Shown here: piece after piece, positions 1 through 8,790 of the stretch
Numbering within the stretch: position 1 is the first letter of the stretch
How the letters are laid out: the number at the start of each line of letters is the position of its first letter
Assembly (NCBI GenBank): GCA_029194675.1
Contig: JARFXP010000004.1
Coordinates: forward strand, 375,938 to 439,937
Reading direction: 5' to 3'
Source of the DNA: Nitrospira sp.
GTDB lineage: Bacteria; Nitrospirota; Nitrospiria; Nitrospirales; Nitrospiraceae
Length of the DNA: 64,000 nt
Program-made: the position numbers and the translations under genes
The notes under the pieces: generated by a model
What the model saw: the letters and a program-made list of their open reading frames with translations, nothing else
Database searches by the model: none
What the model was told of the DNA's origin: nothing

Positions 1-156
1 GAGTGGTCGTTCGTCATCGCCGCCTGTGCCTCGGCCTTTATCGGAGCATACGTCGGAGCAAAACTGCTCAAGAAGGTCACGCTTCGGTCGGTACAGTTGA
101 TTGTTTCGGCTCTGTTGATTGTGGTGGGGGCTGGTCTTATCGCGGGTATCTTGTGA
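1..156 (+). CDS. C-terminal end of a TauE/SafE-type membrane permease (partial)
   Basis: The first 156 bases read in frame 1 to a TGA and encode 51 residues that continue a gene starting left of the window. The peptide holds two hydrophobic stretches around a short basic loop: a glycine/alanine-rich helix (FIGAYVGAKLL), the basic turn KKVTLRS, and a final helix ending AGLIAGIL. This is the usual ending of sulfite-exporter TauE/SafE family permeases, eight-helix inner-membrane proteins that move small anions or organosulfur compounds. The substrate cannot be read from this fragment. Family assignment rests on pattern recognition of one helix pair, so other polytopic permeases remain possible. 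Confidence 0.6.
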   Translation, partial: EWSFVIAACASAFIGAYVGAKLLKKVTLRSVQLIVSALLIVVGAGLIAGIL

Positions 157-262
157 CCCAACAATGCGCTGCGTCTGAGATAGCACCTCTCTTCTCCGTT
201 GGAGCGCGCTAGTTGACAGAAGAGATATTGCGCGAGTACGGTTTGGCCGGATCGGGATAGAG

Positions 263-466
263 ATGGGGCGAAATAAAAAGCTGCGCGTGCGTATAGAGAG
301 CCTAAGGCAGCGGATCACCGATCATCAGATTAAAATCGCGCTCGAACGTCAGCGTGCGACTCCCAATGTGAGCCTCATTCGCCATTGGACAGTCGAGATT
401 AGGGCGTGGGAACAGACTGTTGAGCAATTGACACGGCGGCTGAAGAAAGGGAAGCGCCATGATTAA
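263..466 (+). CDS. Small basic helical protein of unknown function
   Basis: This 67-residue ORF starts at an ATG behind a purine-rich GGGATAGAG. It is strongly basic, with Lys/Arg clusters at both ends, and has heptad-like leucine/isoleucine spacing that suggests a coiled-coil helix. No family was recognised. Its stop overlaps the start of the next small ORF by 8 bases, so the two are probably translated together. The overlap and the plausible ribosome binding sites are the main reasons for accepting it; a nucleic-acid-binding role would only be a guess from its charge. Confidence 0.55.
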   Translation: MGRNKKLRVRIESLRQRITDHQIKIALERQRATPNVSLIRHWTVEIRAWEQTVEQLTRRLKKGKRHD

Positions 467-731
467 AAAGCGCAGGCGGACAAAACTCCCTGAGTCTGGA
501 GCGCTGCTTGTGCCGTCGAGTGCCCTCTTGGACAATCACTTCGAGGAACTGCTTGAGGCGATCGAAGAAATTCGTGGTCTCACCTCGCTCTTGAAATCTA
601 TCTCCGCGACCGACGAGAAACGCGAGGAATATGAAGGGCGGCTGTATGCAGCCCTGACTCATCTCGATCATCACGTGAAGCCAGCCATCAAGGAATGGGA
701 TCACGTCGTGGATCGGATGACTGACGACTAA
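459..731 (+). CDS. Small hypothetical protein, coupled to the preceding gene
   Basis: This 90-residue ORF has an ATG about 5 bases after an AAGGGAAG ribosome binding site located inside the preceding gene. Residues 1-10 are very basic (MIKKRRRTK). Residues 25-90 look entirely helical and acidic (LLEAIEEIRG, then a segment ending WDHVVDRMTDD). No domain was recognised. The basic partner followed by a mainly acidic helical protein could form a complex, but this is inference. A fragment of the lipocalin-like gene follows on the other strand 12 bases downstream. Confidence 0.6.
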   Translation: MIKKRRRTKLPESGALLVPSSALLDNHFEELLEAIEEIRGLTSLLKSISATDEKREEYEGRLYAALTHLDHHVKPAIKEWDHVVDRMTDD

Positions 732-743
732 CCCATTGTTCCT

Positions 744-888
744 CTACATCTTCAGCCGCTCGGCATAGCCGGTCAGCTCGGCGTAACCTTGGCCTTTCAT
801 GGGTTTACCTTGTTTGGTCTCTGTCACCGCCACAGCCCCTTCCCAATAAGAGACCCTGGTACTGCGCGAGGTGCGCAATTCCTGATCC
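744..888 (-). pseudogene. 3' fragment duplicated from the lipocalin/CrtC-like gene at 4073-5194
   Basis: Read on the minus strand, this stretch encodes about 48 residues running from DQELRTSRST through VSYWEGAVAVT to GYAERLKM and a stop. It is nearly identical to the C-terminus of the lipocalin-like protein 3.3 kb to the right, with a few substitutions (T to R after SRST, G to E after AVAVT). Homology stops abruptly near 888 and no start codon or upstream coding sequence exists. It is therefore a truncated copy, left by a partial duplication or by decay of a tandem paralogue. The kynU gene starts its 3' end 75 bases away. Confidence 0.85.
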
Positions 889-962
889 GCGCGAAGACAG
901 AAAGATACCAGGAGTCTTTTTTAGATACGACCACGCTTGAAAACAGAGGATTCCGCATCCTG

Positions 963-2162
963 CTAGAATTGTGCGCCGTCTGCCGATAGATACGGCTCAT
1001 AGGCCTTGGTCTCAAGGATGGAATGGATGGCTTGCATCGTGGCATCGATCTCGTCATCGGCAGTATAGAAGTGCGGCGCGATTCGAATGCCGACGCCGGG
1101 CCGAAAGTCCACAAGGATGTCTCGGCGAGCCAGCTCACGCACTACGGCGGCCGCATGGGGGACATCGACCGCGACCATGCCGCCCCGCTTGGCCTTGTCC
1201 CTCGGCGACCTCACCTGCCATCCATATTGATCCGCCAGCTCGACCAACTGGGAAGTCTGCCGGATCGATTTTGCCCGGATCTTCTCGACGCCGGCCGCAA
1301 GAATGGTCTCGTAGCCGCTTTCCGCCGCATACAACGCGGGGATACCGGGCGATCCATGGAGAAAGCGGTGGATGTCGGGAGCATAGGTGATGGGGCCTGG
1401 CTCAAAGGCAAAGGGTTCTCGGTGCGCCATCCACCCGGTCAGTTTTGGTTCCAGTTCGCGGTGCAGCGCCGGATGCACATAGAGGAATCCGGCGCCGGGA
1501 CCGCCGCAGAGCCATTTAACGGACCCACCCACCACAAAATCGACCGCGAGCGACTTGACGTCAAGAGGCACGGTCCCTGCCGACTGGTAGACGTCCAATA
1601 CGACCTTTGCGCCCACCGAATGAGCCTTGTGAACGACGGCCTGGACATCCTGAATATACCCACTCTTGAACAACACGTGCGAGATCGGCACCAGGAGCGT
1701 CTCCTCATCAATGGCGTCCAGCAGACGCTCTGTATCGATGGTCAGGCCGTCATCGCTGGGGACCACAACTAGGCGTGCTCCGGCGGCGCGGACATGCGCC
1801 TCATAGACATACATCACGGAAGGGAAATTCAAGGCTTCGTAGACCACTTTGTTGCGCTTCTGGGTCAGATCAAAGCAGGAGGCAATGAGCGACTGACAGA
1901 CGGACACGTTCTGATGCATCACCACGGTCCCTGGATCGGCACCAATGATGCGGGCGACCTTGTCGCCGGTGCACACCGGCATTTCCCACCAGCCCTCAGC
2001 CCATGCCCGGATGCCGCGCGTGGCCCAGAGATCGGCGAATTCGCGCAGGCGGTCGTAGACGCGAGCCGGCATCGCACCCAACGAGTGACTGATCATGTAG
2101 ATGGTCCGCTCAAGGATGGGGAAATCCTTCCGGTACGACAGCAGCTCATCCATCGCAGTCAC
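963..2162 (-). CDS. kynU: Kynureninase-type PLP enzyme
   Basis: This 399-residue protein of aminotransferase fold type I should cleave L-kynurenine to anthranilate and alanine. The PLP-binding motif GGSVKWLCGGPGAGF, with the Schiff-base lysine, lies near residue 235. The preceding VVLDVYQSAGTVPLD carries the cofactor-binding Asp and the HALF-type helper residues. Length fits the family (about 400-430). The start is GTG at 2162, overlapping the kynA stop by four bases (GTGA), with an in-frame ATG at 2153 as alternative. It is cotranscribed downstream of tryptophan 2,3-dioxygenase, which supports a kynurenine-pathway role over a cysteine-desulfurase role. No formamidase gene is in the window. 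Confidence 0.85.
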   Translation of the reverse strand: MTAMDELLSYRKDFPILERTIYMISHSLGAMPARVYDRLREFADLWATRGIRAWAEGWWEMPVCTGDKVARIIGADPGTVVMHQNVSVCQSLIASCFDLTQKRNKVVYEALNFPSVMYVYEAHVRAAGARLVVVPSDDGLTIDTERLLDAIDEETLLVPISHVLFKSGYIQDVQAVVHKAHSVGAKVVLDVYQSAGTVPLDVKSLAVDFVVGGSVKWLCGGPGAGFLYVHPALHRELEPKLTGWMAHREPFAFEPGPITYAPDIHRFLHGSPGIPALYAAESGYETILAAGVEKIRAKSIRQTSQLVELADQYGWQVRSPRDKAKRGGMVAVDVPHAAAVVRELARRDILVDFRPGVGIRIAPHFYTADDEIDATMQAIHSILETKAYEPYLSADGAQF

Positions 2163-3016
2163 GTTCCATGCGGGTCTTCACACATGAGGGACCGGGCTTC
2201 CCACAGTTCCGGGAAAAACTTCTTATCCAAGGTCGCTCTGAGATAGGATGCGCCGCTGCTGCCGCCGGTCCCCCGGCTCATCCCGATGGTCCGCTCCACC
2301 ATTTGGATGTGCCGCAGGCGCCAGGCGACGAGCAGCTCATCGAATTCCGTCAATCGTTCACAGACGTCAATCCAATCGCGATGATCCCCCTCTTTGCGAT
2401 ACACCGCGACGATCATCTGGGCCCGCAACCGGAAACGTTCGCTCTCCACAGCGTGCGGAGACATCGGCGGGGTAGTTTCCATCGCCGCCAGCGCCTCGAA
2501 AAGTACATCGCGGAGGGACGGCTCCTGCAGCCGCCGCTGAAGCGCGGCGAACAGCTCCGGGGCCGGCTCGTGCAGGTTCAACATCCGCTCATCCTTGAGA
2601 CCGCAGAGGAACTCCAGTTCGCGAAACTGTTCGGACTGAAACCCGCTCGCAGGCCGCAACCGATCACGGAAGGCCAGGAAATGCGTCGGCAGCATCGTTT
2701 CCAGGACGGTGAATTGCTCGACCAGGAGTCTGGCGATCTCGGTACACCGTCTTAACAAGCGGGCCGCCTCATACACCTCGTCTCGCGAACCAGGCAGCCC
2801 TGTCGCGGCCCGCAGATTCACCACGACCGCATCCAGTTCGTGCAATAACAATTTGAACCAGAGCTCGTAGGTCTGATGAATGATGATAAAAAGCAATTCG
2901 TCATGGGCCATCGGCGAGGCGAGGGGAGATTGCAGACGCAACAGTTCGCGAATCCGAAGGTAATCGCCGTACGTCAACTGCCGGTCGGCTTGCGAAGATA
3001 GCGGCTCAAGGCTCAT
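2159..3016 (-). CDS. kynA: Tryptophan 2,3-dioxygenase
   Basis: This heme enzyme opens the indole ring of L-tryptophan to give N-formylkynurenine. The frame is open further upstream, but the ATG at 3016 gives 285 residues, matching bacterial family members, and begins just before the conserved TYGDYLRI segment. Landmarks are the active-site HQTYELWFK (His near 47), HELD, and a C-terminal RHIQMVERTIG that carries the axial heme histidine and substrate-binding residues, followed by GTGGSSG. The sequence before this ATG is Arg/Ser-rich and unlike the family, so it is excluded. The gene overlaps kynU by four bases. The pair would convert tryptophan to anthranilate once a formamidase is supplied elsewhere. 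Confidence 0.93.
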   Translation of the reverse strand: MSLEPLSSQADRQLTYGDYLRIRELLRLQSPLASPMAHDELLFIIIHQTYELWFKLLLHELDAVVVNLRAATGLPGSRDEVYEAARLLRRCTEIARLLVEQFTVLETMLPTHFLAFRDRLRPASGFQSEQFRELEFLCGLKDERMLNLHEPAPELFAALQRRLQEPSLRDVLFEALAAMETTPPMSPHAVESERFRLRAQMIVAVYRKEGDHRDWIDVCERLTEFDELLVAWRLRHIQMVERTIGMSRGTGGSSGASYLRATLDKKFFPELWEARSLMCEDPHGT

Positions 3017-3595
3017 GCTGCGCTCGGGGTATATGGGGAGGCTGCTCGGGCAGCGTCCGCTGGATGGGCTCAACGACCCTGATCTCGAACGGCTCGAACG
3101 GAAATGGCAGCGCTTTCTGAAACCGAGATAGTCTCTATTCTGCACGTTCACGCAACAAGGTTCAACGACATTCGCGGTCCGGAGTCTGCGTCGGAGCGCT
3201 TGTGCACACTGGAAGAACACGGGCCTGCTTTAAGGTGCCCGCCCTCTTTGTGCCTCCCTATCGACCAACCGACTCAAACTGTTGTCGCAAGTCTTGGAGC
3301 CTCTGTCGGTCTGATCTCCAACTCGATGAAGTGCCAGGTGACCTTGCTCTCATTCTCCTACCAACAGGCATCTGTAGCATCTCGCCCCGAAGCGAAGGAC
3401 CTCGATGTAGACTTTGGCCACAAGGGTATCCAGTCAGCGTAGGCTCGGGTCACAGAATCAGCTGCTTGATGCGAGCTTTTGCCCCGCCCAGGAGGCGGCG
3501 GACGGCGGCACAATGATCGCAGTGTTCATACTGCGTGAGGTCGGATACTCCAACCGTGCATCCGATCTCCCTACTTCACACACAAAGGAGATACT
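3017..3595. other. Gene-poor divergent interval upstream of kynA and the PepSY gene
   Basis: No ORF here is convincing. It should hold the promoters of the leftward kynA-kynU unit and the rightward PepSY gene, but I could not identify a promoter with confidence. A 38-codon plus-strand frame (3015-3131) ending in a charged helical peptide was seen and is unsupported. The last bases carry an AAAGGAG ribosome binding site for the PepSY gene. Confidence 0.6.
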
Positions 3596-3934
3596 ATGAG
3601 ACAGATCGTCATGGCGGCGTTGGCGGCGGGAATTGTCTTGGCATTGGGTGGGACTGCGATCGCCGATAAGAAAGGAGAGAAGCACAAGTCCAAGATTGAA
3701 ATGGCGGAGGAGGCGAAGGTCACGATTGATCAGGCAATCAAGGCGGCATCCGAGAAGGTGCCAGGCAACGTCATCGAGGCTGAGTTGAAAAAGAAACATG
3801 ACAAGACGGTGTGGGAGGTCGAAATCGTGACGGGCGACAAGATGATTAAGGAAGTGCACATCGATGCGGATTCCGGTGTCATTATCGATGTGGAAGACAA
3901 GGGCAAGGAACACAAGGACAAAGGGAAGCATTGA
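3596..3934 (+). CDS. Exported PepSY-domain protein
   Basis: This 112-residue protein has a clear Sec signal peptide (basic MRQ start, alanine/leucine core, cleavage after AIA near residue 23). A Lys/Glu-rich linker follows, then a single PepSY-type domain from about 40 to 100: TIDQAIKAASEKVPGNV, WEVEIVTGD, then IDADSGVIIDVED. PepSY domains are small periplasmic folds thought to modulate proteases or bind ligands or metals. The tail is rich in Lys, His and Glu (KGKEHKDKGKH), which might bind metal. AAAGGAG lies 6 bases before the ATG. It appears to be a single-gene unit. Confidence 0.85.
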   Translation: MRQIVMAALAAGIVLALGGTAIADKKGEKHKSKIEMAEEAKVTIDQAIKAASEKVPGNVIEAELKKKHDKTVWEVEIVTGDKMIKEVHIDADSGVIIDVEDKGKEHKDKGKH

Positions 3935-4072
3935 CCTGTCGGTGATGAGGTGCCTGGTTGCGGAAGCTCTGTGCCGTGGCCATCGTACTCTGGCTCAAGG
4001 GGGCCGGTCCGGTCGCCTGGTTGTTTGTGCGGGGGATCAGGTTAAACAACCGCCGACTAATACAGCAATCCC

Positions 4073-5194
4073 TTACATTTTGAGGCGCTCGGTGTAGCCG
4101 GTCAGCTCGACATAGCCTTGGCCTTTCACCGGTTGGCCTTGTTTGGTGCCTGTCACAGCCACAGCCCCTTCCCAATAAGAAACCTTGGTGCTGCGGGAGG
4201 TGCGCAATTCCTGATCCGCGAGCAGCGGAGTGACATCCAGCGCAAGATCGAGCGACGGGAACTGCAGCCGCCATCGGCTTGGGTACGTAGCCTTGCTTGC
4301 TGGACTGGTCCAGGTTCCAGAAGACTCAATTTGAAAATCTGTCACCTCCAGATGTCGAGTGCGTCCATCAGGCGCCACGGCTGTCCCGCTCGACGCAAGA
4401 TCGGACGATCCATCCTTCCGACGCATCCGATACAGCATGAGTTCAGTGTCGTCCTCCAACTGGATACTGAACCAGTCCCATCCGACTTGATCCGTCCCCA
4501 GATCGGCTGATCCAAATTCATGGTCCATCCAACTGGTGCCGGAAACCTCGAACTGTTCGCCGTCGATCGTTAGGCTCCCCGTCGTCGTGAGTCTCGTGAA
4601 CGAATAGTAGTGAGAGGCTTGGCCCACCTCTTTTCCTTTTCGACTGATGCCATCCACACCGTGAGCGACGAGAGGCTTGGCCGGTTTAAGTGTAAGGGCG
4701 AGAGTATGCGTCTCGTCGCGAGCCACCAACGTATGTGAAGCCGATGGTTCCGTCGATGCTTCGGCTCGCCAATCATCGATCCAGACGTGGAGCCTCGACT
4801 CGTCAGCTCCGGCCTTCCCCAGCCCTTCACGGCTGAGCTTGTCGGAGAAATGAAATCGCTTCCCATTGATATCGGTCACGGCAAAATGAGCCAGGTACAG
4901 GTGGCTGATCGACCATTTCGACGGCAGGGTTTTGATTTCATCGGGTGGGATGGCTCGACGGAAGAAGGTCAACTCAAAGCCGAACGACCGGCCGTTTTTC
5001 GACTGCAGATGGCCCGTGTAGTACCACCACTCGGTTCGATAGGTCGGGTGAGATCCATGGTCCCGAGGGAAATTGTACCGATACCCAGCAGTTGCCAACT
5101 GAAACGGAGCCGGAGGTGGGTTGGCTCCAAATACCCAGCTGAAGTCTGAGGCCAAGAGGGCCACGATTAGAACAACTGGTCGGACGACGCGCAT
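4073..5194 (-). CDS. Secreted lipocalin-like (AttH/CrtC-type) protein
   Basis: This protein has about 373 residues and two beta-barrel lipocalin-like halves. Diagnostic motifs are HPTYRTEWWYYTGHL in the N-terminal half, GFELTFFRR, HLYLAHFAVTD, and in the middle SHYYSFTRL, WMDHEFGS and GWDWFSIQL. These match the carotenoid 1,2-hydratase/AttH family, where the fold binds hydrophobic ligands. The ATG at 5194 is chosen because a strong GAGGGGG site precedes it and a signal peptide follows (VLIVALLASDFSWVFGA). The catalytic role in carotenoid hydration is uncertain, because most secreted members of this family are not carotenoid enzymes. No AttEFG-type ABC genes adjoin it. Its last 48 codons are duplicated at 744-888. 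Confidence 0.85.
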   Translation of the reverse strand: MRVVRPVVLIVALLASDFSWVFGANPPPAPFQLATAGYRYNFPRDHGSHPTYRTEWWYYTGHLQSKNGRSFGFELTFFRRAIPPDEIKTLPSKWSISHLYLAHFAVTDINGKRFHFSDKLSREGLGKAGADESRLHVWIDDWRAEASTEPSASHTLVARDETHTLALTLKPAKPLVAHGVDGISRKGKEVGQASHYYSFTRLTTTGSLTIDGEQFEVSGTSWMDHEFGSADLGTDQVGWDWFSIQLEDDTELMLYRMRRKDGSSDLASSGTAVAPDGRTRHLEVTDFQIESSGTWTSPASKATYPSRWRLQFPSLDLALDVTPLLADQELRTSRSTKVSYWEGAVAVTGTKQGQPVKGQGYVELTGYTERLKM

Positions 5195-5379
5195 TATCCC
5201 CCTCGTTTCATTGATCAACGAACGCATCGGTCTAGAGCCCAACGTCCTCGGCTGTTTATATCATGCTCGCTCACGAGTGAACAAATCGACAGTCTCAGAG
5301 CGATGTTTTGCATTTCATCGTGGCTCGGCGATCCGTGCACGCCGTTGACAATTTTCACAAGTCTCAGTTATCGTGAGCC

Positions 5380-6063
5380 ATGCAGACTGATCGTGGGCAG
5401 GAGCCGGCTGAGCGGAGTGCGTCCAAGCATGCCGAACCTTTTCCGATTCCCGGTCGTCTTCCGGTTTTCCCATTACCCAACGTCGTCTTTTTTCCCAAGA
5501 CGTACCTACCGCTCCACATTTTTGAACCCCGTTATCGCCGGATGGTCGCCGATGTGACGATGGGCGGTCAATGTATCGCCATGGCTCTCCTTAAAGAAGG
5601 ATGGGAGCCGGACTACTATGGGAATCCGGCAATCTATCCCGCGCTCTGTATCGGACGGATCGTGAGTGTGCAACCCTTGCCGGACGGTCGCTCCAACATT
5701 TTACTGCAAGGGCTCGAACGGTGTGAGATTTCCGAAGAACATTTCGACAAGCCCTATCGCGAAGCGACGATTCGCGTCACGCCCATGCGCTTCGACGAGG
5801 GGTTGACGAAAGACGTTCGGCGCGCACTGATCGACATGCTCGGGCGATACCTTCAGGCGAGAGAGGATAGCGCGGCGTGGCAAGGGTTCTTTCGTGATGA
5901 AGTCAGCGACGAAGTCCTGGTCAACACCCTTTCTACCTACCTGGACTGCACCCCCTTGGAGAAACAATTCCTGCTGGAAGCGGACGGACTCTACCAACGG
6001 GCTCGTCGATTGAACGATTTGGTTCAATTCATGCTGCACGAACATCCCGACACGAAGGGCTAG
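5380..6063 (+). CDS. Lon substrate-binding-domain protein (LON-N only)
   Basis: This 227-residue protein corresponds to the N-terminal substrate-recognition domain of Lon protease without the ATPase and peptidase parts. The family signature is VFPLPNVVFFPKTYLPLHIFEPRYR near residue 28, followed by GRIVSVQPLPDGRSNILLQG. The C-terminal half is helical (DVRRALIDMLGRYL, then LLEADGLYQRARRLNDLVQFML). Standalone LON-N proteins are widespread, and their partners are mostly unknown. It is followed 5 bases later by the ABC ATPase gene, so it probably shares that transcript. Confidence 0.9.
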   Translation: MQTDRGQEPAERSASKHAEPFPIPGRLPVFPLPNVVFFPKTYLPLHIFEPRYRRMVADVTMGGQCIAMALLKEGWEPDYYGNPAIYPALCIGRIVSVQPLPDGRSNILLQGLERCEISEEHFDKPYREATIRVTPMRFDEGLTKDVRRALIDMLGRYLQAREDSAAWQGFFRDEVSDEVLVNTLSTYLDCTPLEKQFLLEADGLYQRARRLNDLVQFMLHEHPDTKG

Positions 6064-6068
6064 GAGTA

Positions 6069-7040
6069 ATGAATCGGACCATCGCAATCGACGTCAGCCG
6101 TCTATGCAAATCGTATGACAGCCATAAAGCCGTCGATGACCTCTCGTTCCAGGTCTACGCCGGGGAAATTTTTGGTCTTTTGGGGCCGAACGGCGCGGGA
6201 AAGAGCACCACGCTCCGCACGCTCATCACGTTGCTCCATCCGACATCGGGCAGGGCAACCATCATGGGCTACGACTCAGTGCGCGAGGCGGATCAGGTGC
6301 GGACTGTGATCGGATACGTACCTCAAGAACGAGCGATCGACCGGTTTCTGACCGGGCGCGAACACCTCCAACTGCTTGGTGCGCTCTATCATCTTACTAA
6401 AGAAGAGGCGGCTAAACGCATCGGCGAGCTGCTCAAGCTGGTCGAGCTGGAAGCCCATGCGGACCGGCCTGCCAAGACCTATTCCGGAGGCATGAAGCGC
6501 AAGCTCGACATTGCCTGTGGGTTGCTGCCGGACCCCAAAATTTTGTTTCTCGATGAGCCCACCCTCGGCCTCGACGTGCAAAGCCGTCTCCGGATTTGGG
6601 ACTATGTCCGGATGCTCAAAGCCCGTGGGATGACGGTCGTGATGACGACGAACTATCTGGATGAGGCCGATCGGCTCTGCGATCGGCTCGCCATTATCGA
6701 CGGCGGCAAGATCAAAACGCTGGGCTCCCCGGCTGAGCTCAAGATCGCCCTCGGAGGGGATATCGTGGCCCTTACTCTGAAGGAGACGAGCCGAATCCCG
6801 TCGCTGGAATCGGACCTAACCGGCCGTCCGGCGATCAAGACCGTGAAGGCAACCACCAAGGGCTTGGATATCAGGGTAGAATCGCCAGAAAAGGCCTTGC
6901 CCACCATTCTCGAATCGGCCAATCGCTTAGGGTGCGACATCGAGTTTATTCAATACAACCGTCCGCGCTTAGACGATGTGTTTATCGCGCATACGGGAAG
7001 AGCCATCACCGAATCGGCTCCCGAAGTCGAGTCGGCGTAA
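6069..7040 (+). CDS. ABC-2 type exporter, ATP-binding subunit
   Basis: This 323-residue ATPase has Walker A GPNGAGKST near residue 38, a Q-loop in VIGYVPQERAID, the signature YSGGMKRKLDIA, Walker B ILFLDEPTLGLD, and an H-loop position occupied by VVMTTNYLDEAD. The C-terminal extension after residue 230 is of the DrrA/CcmA type that pairs with ABC-2 permeases. The signature helix and the Asn in place of the usual switch His (TTNYLDEA instead of TTHYMDEA) resemble multidrug or polysaccharide exporters. It is followed 9 bases later by its permease. The substrate is unknown. Confidence 0.93.
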   Translation: MNRTIAIDVSRLCKSYDSHKAVDDLSFQVYAGEIFGLLGPNGAGKSTTLRTLITLLHPTSGRATIMGYDSVREADQVRTVIGYVPQERAIDRFLTGREHLQLLGALYHLTKEEAAKRIGELLKLVELEAHADRPAKTYSGGMKRKLDIACGLLPDPKILFLDEPTLGLDVQSRLRIWDYVRMLKARGMTVVMTTNYLDEADRLCDRLAIIDGGKIKTLGSPAELKIALGGDIVALTLKETSRIPSLESDLTGRPAIKTVKATTKGLDIRVESPEKALPTILESANRLGCDIEFIQYNRPRLDDVFIAHTGRAITESAPEVESA

Positions 7041-7049
7041 AGGAGTCAT

Positions 7050-7829
7050 GTGGGGCACTATTGGCAAGAAATCAATGCGTTGACGATGCGGTGGGTTCGG
7101 CGGTTGAGCCGGGAAAAATTTAGCATGCTGTTCACCTTGGTGCAGCCGATGCTGTTCTGGCTCATCTTCTTCGGTAACCTGTTTCAGCGGGCCGCGGACA
7201 CGCAGGTCATGCAGGCGCCCAACTACATCAGCTTCCTCGCAGCCGGTGTCGTCGTCATGACGGTCCTGAACAACGGTTTGGCCGGGGGCGTCGATCTGCT
7301 CTTCGATAAGGAAAACGGGTTCCTTGAGCGTCTGATGTCCACGCCGATCCATCGAACTTCCGTCATCCTGAGCCGCTTTATCTTCGTCATGGCAATCACG
7401 TCGATGCAGGTCCTTGTGATTCTCGGCGTATCGTACCTCTTCGGCGTTTATCCAGCGACGGGTATTCTCGGCGTGGCGACGATCTTATTGATTGGGATGA
7501 TGTTCGGCGTCGGCCTGACGGCCATTTCCATGGCGATGGCATTCTCCGTGAAAAGTCACGGAGATTTCTTCTCCGTATTGGGGTTTCTTTCGCTGCCCAT
7601 GATCTTCCTCAGCTCCGCATTGGTTCCGTTGACGGCGATGCCGGGCTGGATGAGTTTTCTGGCGCAATTCAACCCGATGACCTGGGCTATTGATGCGGTG
7701 CGCCCTTTAATTCTGTCCGGCTGGACCGAAGCCTTGCCGCACGTAGGCATGGTGGTCTTGGTCATGATCGTGTTCGATGCGCTGTGTCTGTACGGTGGAG
7801 CCAAGGCCTTCCGCCGTGCAATGGGGTAA
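7050..7829 (+). CDS. ABC-2 type exporter, permease subunit
   Basis: This 259-residue inner-membrane protein has about six hydrophobic segments. A cytoplasmic N-terminal helix leads into the first membrane span (LVQPMLFWLIFFGNLF). The segment KENGFLERLMSTPIHRTSVILSR is the conserved ABC-2 coupling region. The reading frame starts at GTG 7050, behind AGGAG at 7041. An overlapping ATG at 7048 is in another frame and stops after 11 codons, so GTG is the real start. It forms an exporter with the preceding ATPase, probably two copies of each. Confidence 0.92.
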   Translation: MGHYWQEINALTMRWVRRLSREKFSMLFTLVQPMLFWLIFFGNLFQRAADTQVMQAPNYISFLAAGVVVMTVLNNGLAGGVDLLFDKENGFLERLMSTPIHRTSVILSRFIFVMAITSMQVLVILGVSYLFGVYPATGILGVATILLIGMMFGVGLTAISMAMAFSVKSHGDFFSVLGFLSLPMIFLSSALVPLTAMPGWMSFLAQFNPMTWAIDAVRPLILSGWTEALPHVGMVVLVMIVFDALCLYGGAKAFRRAMG

Positions 7830-7932
7830 CCTCACCATGAACCATGGATCGCTTGACCGACGACGGCATCCGTCGGATCATGACCGTAACGCCGCTATAC
7901 GTCAGCCTGTGAACGACGGAGAGTGGTAGGGA

Positions 7933-8790
7933 ATGATTCCGGAAAATCAGATTCGCGCGCTTATTCGCCTCCTCTCCGATGAGGACGACCGAATCGTCCG
8001 TACCATCAGCGGGAGACTCATCGATATCGGCCCATCGGCTGTCCCGCTTCTCCAAGAAGCTGAAATCGAACAGCCGGAAATGGCTGATCGGATCGCGTCC
8101 GTCCTTGATGAAATCCGAGGAAGCAAGCTGGAAGATGAACTGGCGACCCTAACGGCACGCTCGGACCAGCCCATGTGCCTGGAAACCGGCGCCTTTATGA
8201 TCGCTCGCTACGCCTATCCGACGCTCGACGTCGCTCGCTATCGTGAGCAGCTCGATACGATGGCAGACGAAGTTCGAGCACGCATCGGCCATCGAGCGTC
8301 CGGGGAAGAAGCCGTCAACGCGCTCAATAGGTACCTCTTTGCTGAACAAGGGTTTAAGGGAAACACCAAGAACTACTATGAGGTTGAGAACAGCTACCTC
8401 AATTGCGTCATGGATCGGCGGGTCGGCATCCCCATCAGCCTGTCAGCGGTGTACCTCTTGATCGGACAGCGTTTGGCACTCCCGCTGTTCGGTATCGGCA
8501 TGCCGGGGCATTTCCTGGTGAAGTATGAGTCCGACCGATACAAGATCTTCATCGATTGCTTCAACGGCGGGGCCTTGCTGACTGAAAAAAACTGTGCCCG
8601 TTTTCTGACTGAGGCCGGATACGGGTTCGAAGATAAGTACTTGCAAAAAAGTCCGGTGCGAGCGATTCTGTCTCGCATGATCAAGAACCTCTTGGCCATT
8701 TACTCCAAATCGGGTGACATCGGACGAACGACCCGCCTGACCAACTTCATCGAGATCCTCGGCGGCGTTCCTCGCGAAGAAGGGCTTTAG
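7933..8790 (+). CDS. SirB1-type transglutaminase-like protein
   Basis: This 285-residue protein begins with a HEAT-like helical segment (residues 1-60, ALIRLLSDEDDRIVRTI) and continues with the SirB1/transglutaminase-like domain. Typical stretches are FKGNTKNYYEVENSYLNCVMDRRVGIPISLSAVYLL and GIGMPGHFLVKY, with the His of PGHFLV and the Cys of NCVMDRR as conserved residues. IDCFNGG follows. Biochemical function is not established for this family. It stops exactly at the base before the convergent metallo-beta-lactamase gene, so the two share a transcription end. Confidence 0.88.
   Translation: MIPENQIRALIRLLSDEDDRIVRTISGRLIDIGPSAVPLLQEAEIEQPEMADRIASVLDEIRGSKLEDELATLTARSDQPMCLETGAFMIARYAYPTLDVARYREQLDTMADEVRARIGHRASGEEAVNALNRYLFAEQGFKGNTKNYYEVENSYLNCVMDRRVGIPISLSAVYLLIGQRLALPLFGIGMPGHFLVKYESDRYKIFIDCFNGGALLTEKNCARFLTEAGYGFEDKYLQKSPVRAILSRMIKNLLAIYSKSGDIGRTTRLTNFIEILGGVPREEGL

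Noticed and set aside
1023..1772. 249-codon plus-strand open frame
   Set aside because: It lies wholly antisense to kynU, has no domain and follows the codon periodicity of the real gene.
2168..2755. 195-codon plus-strand open frame
   Set aside because: Antisense to kynA; composition is His/Pro/Arg-rich and no family is recognisable.
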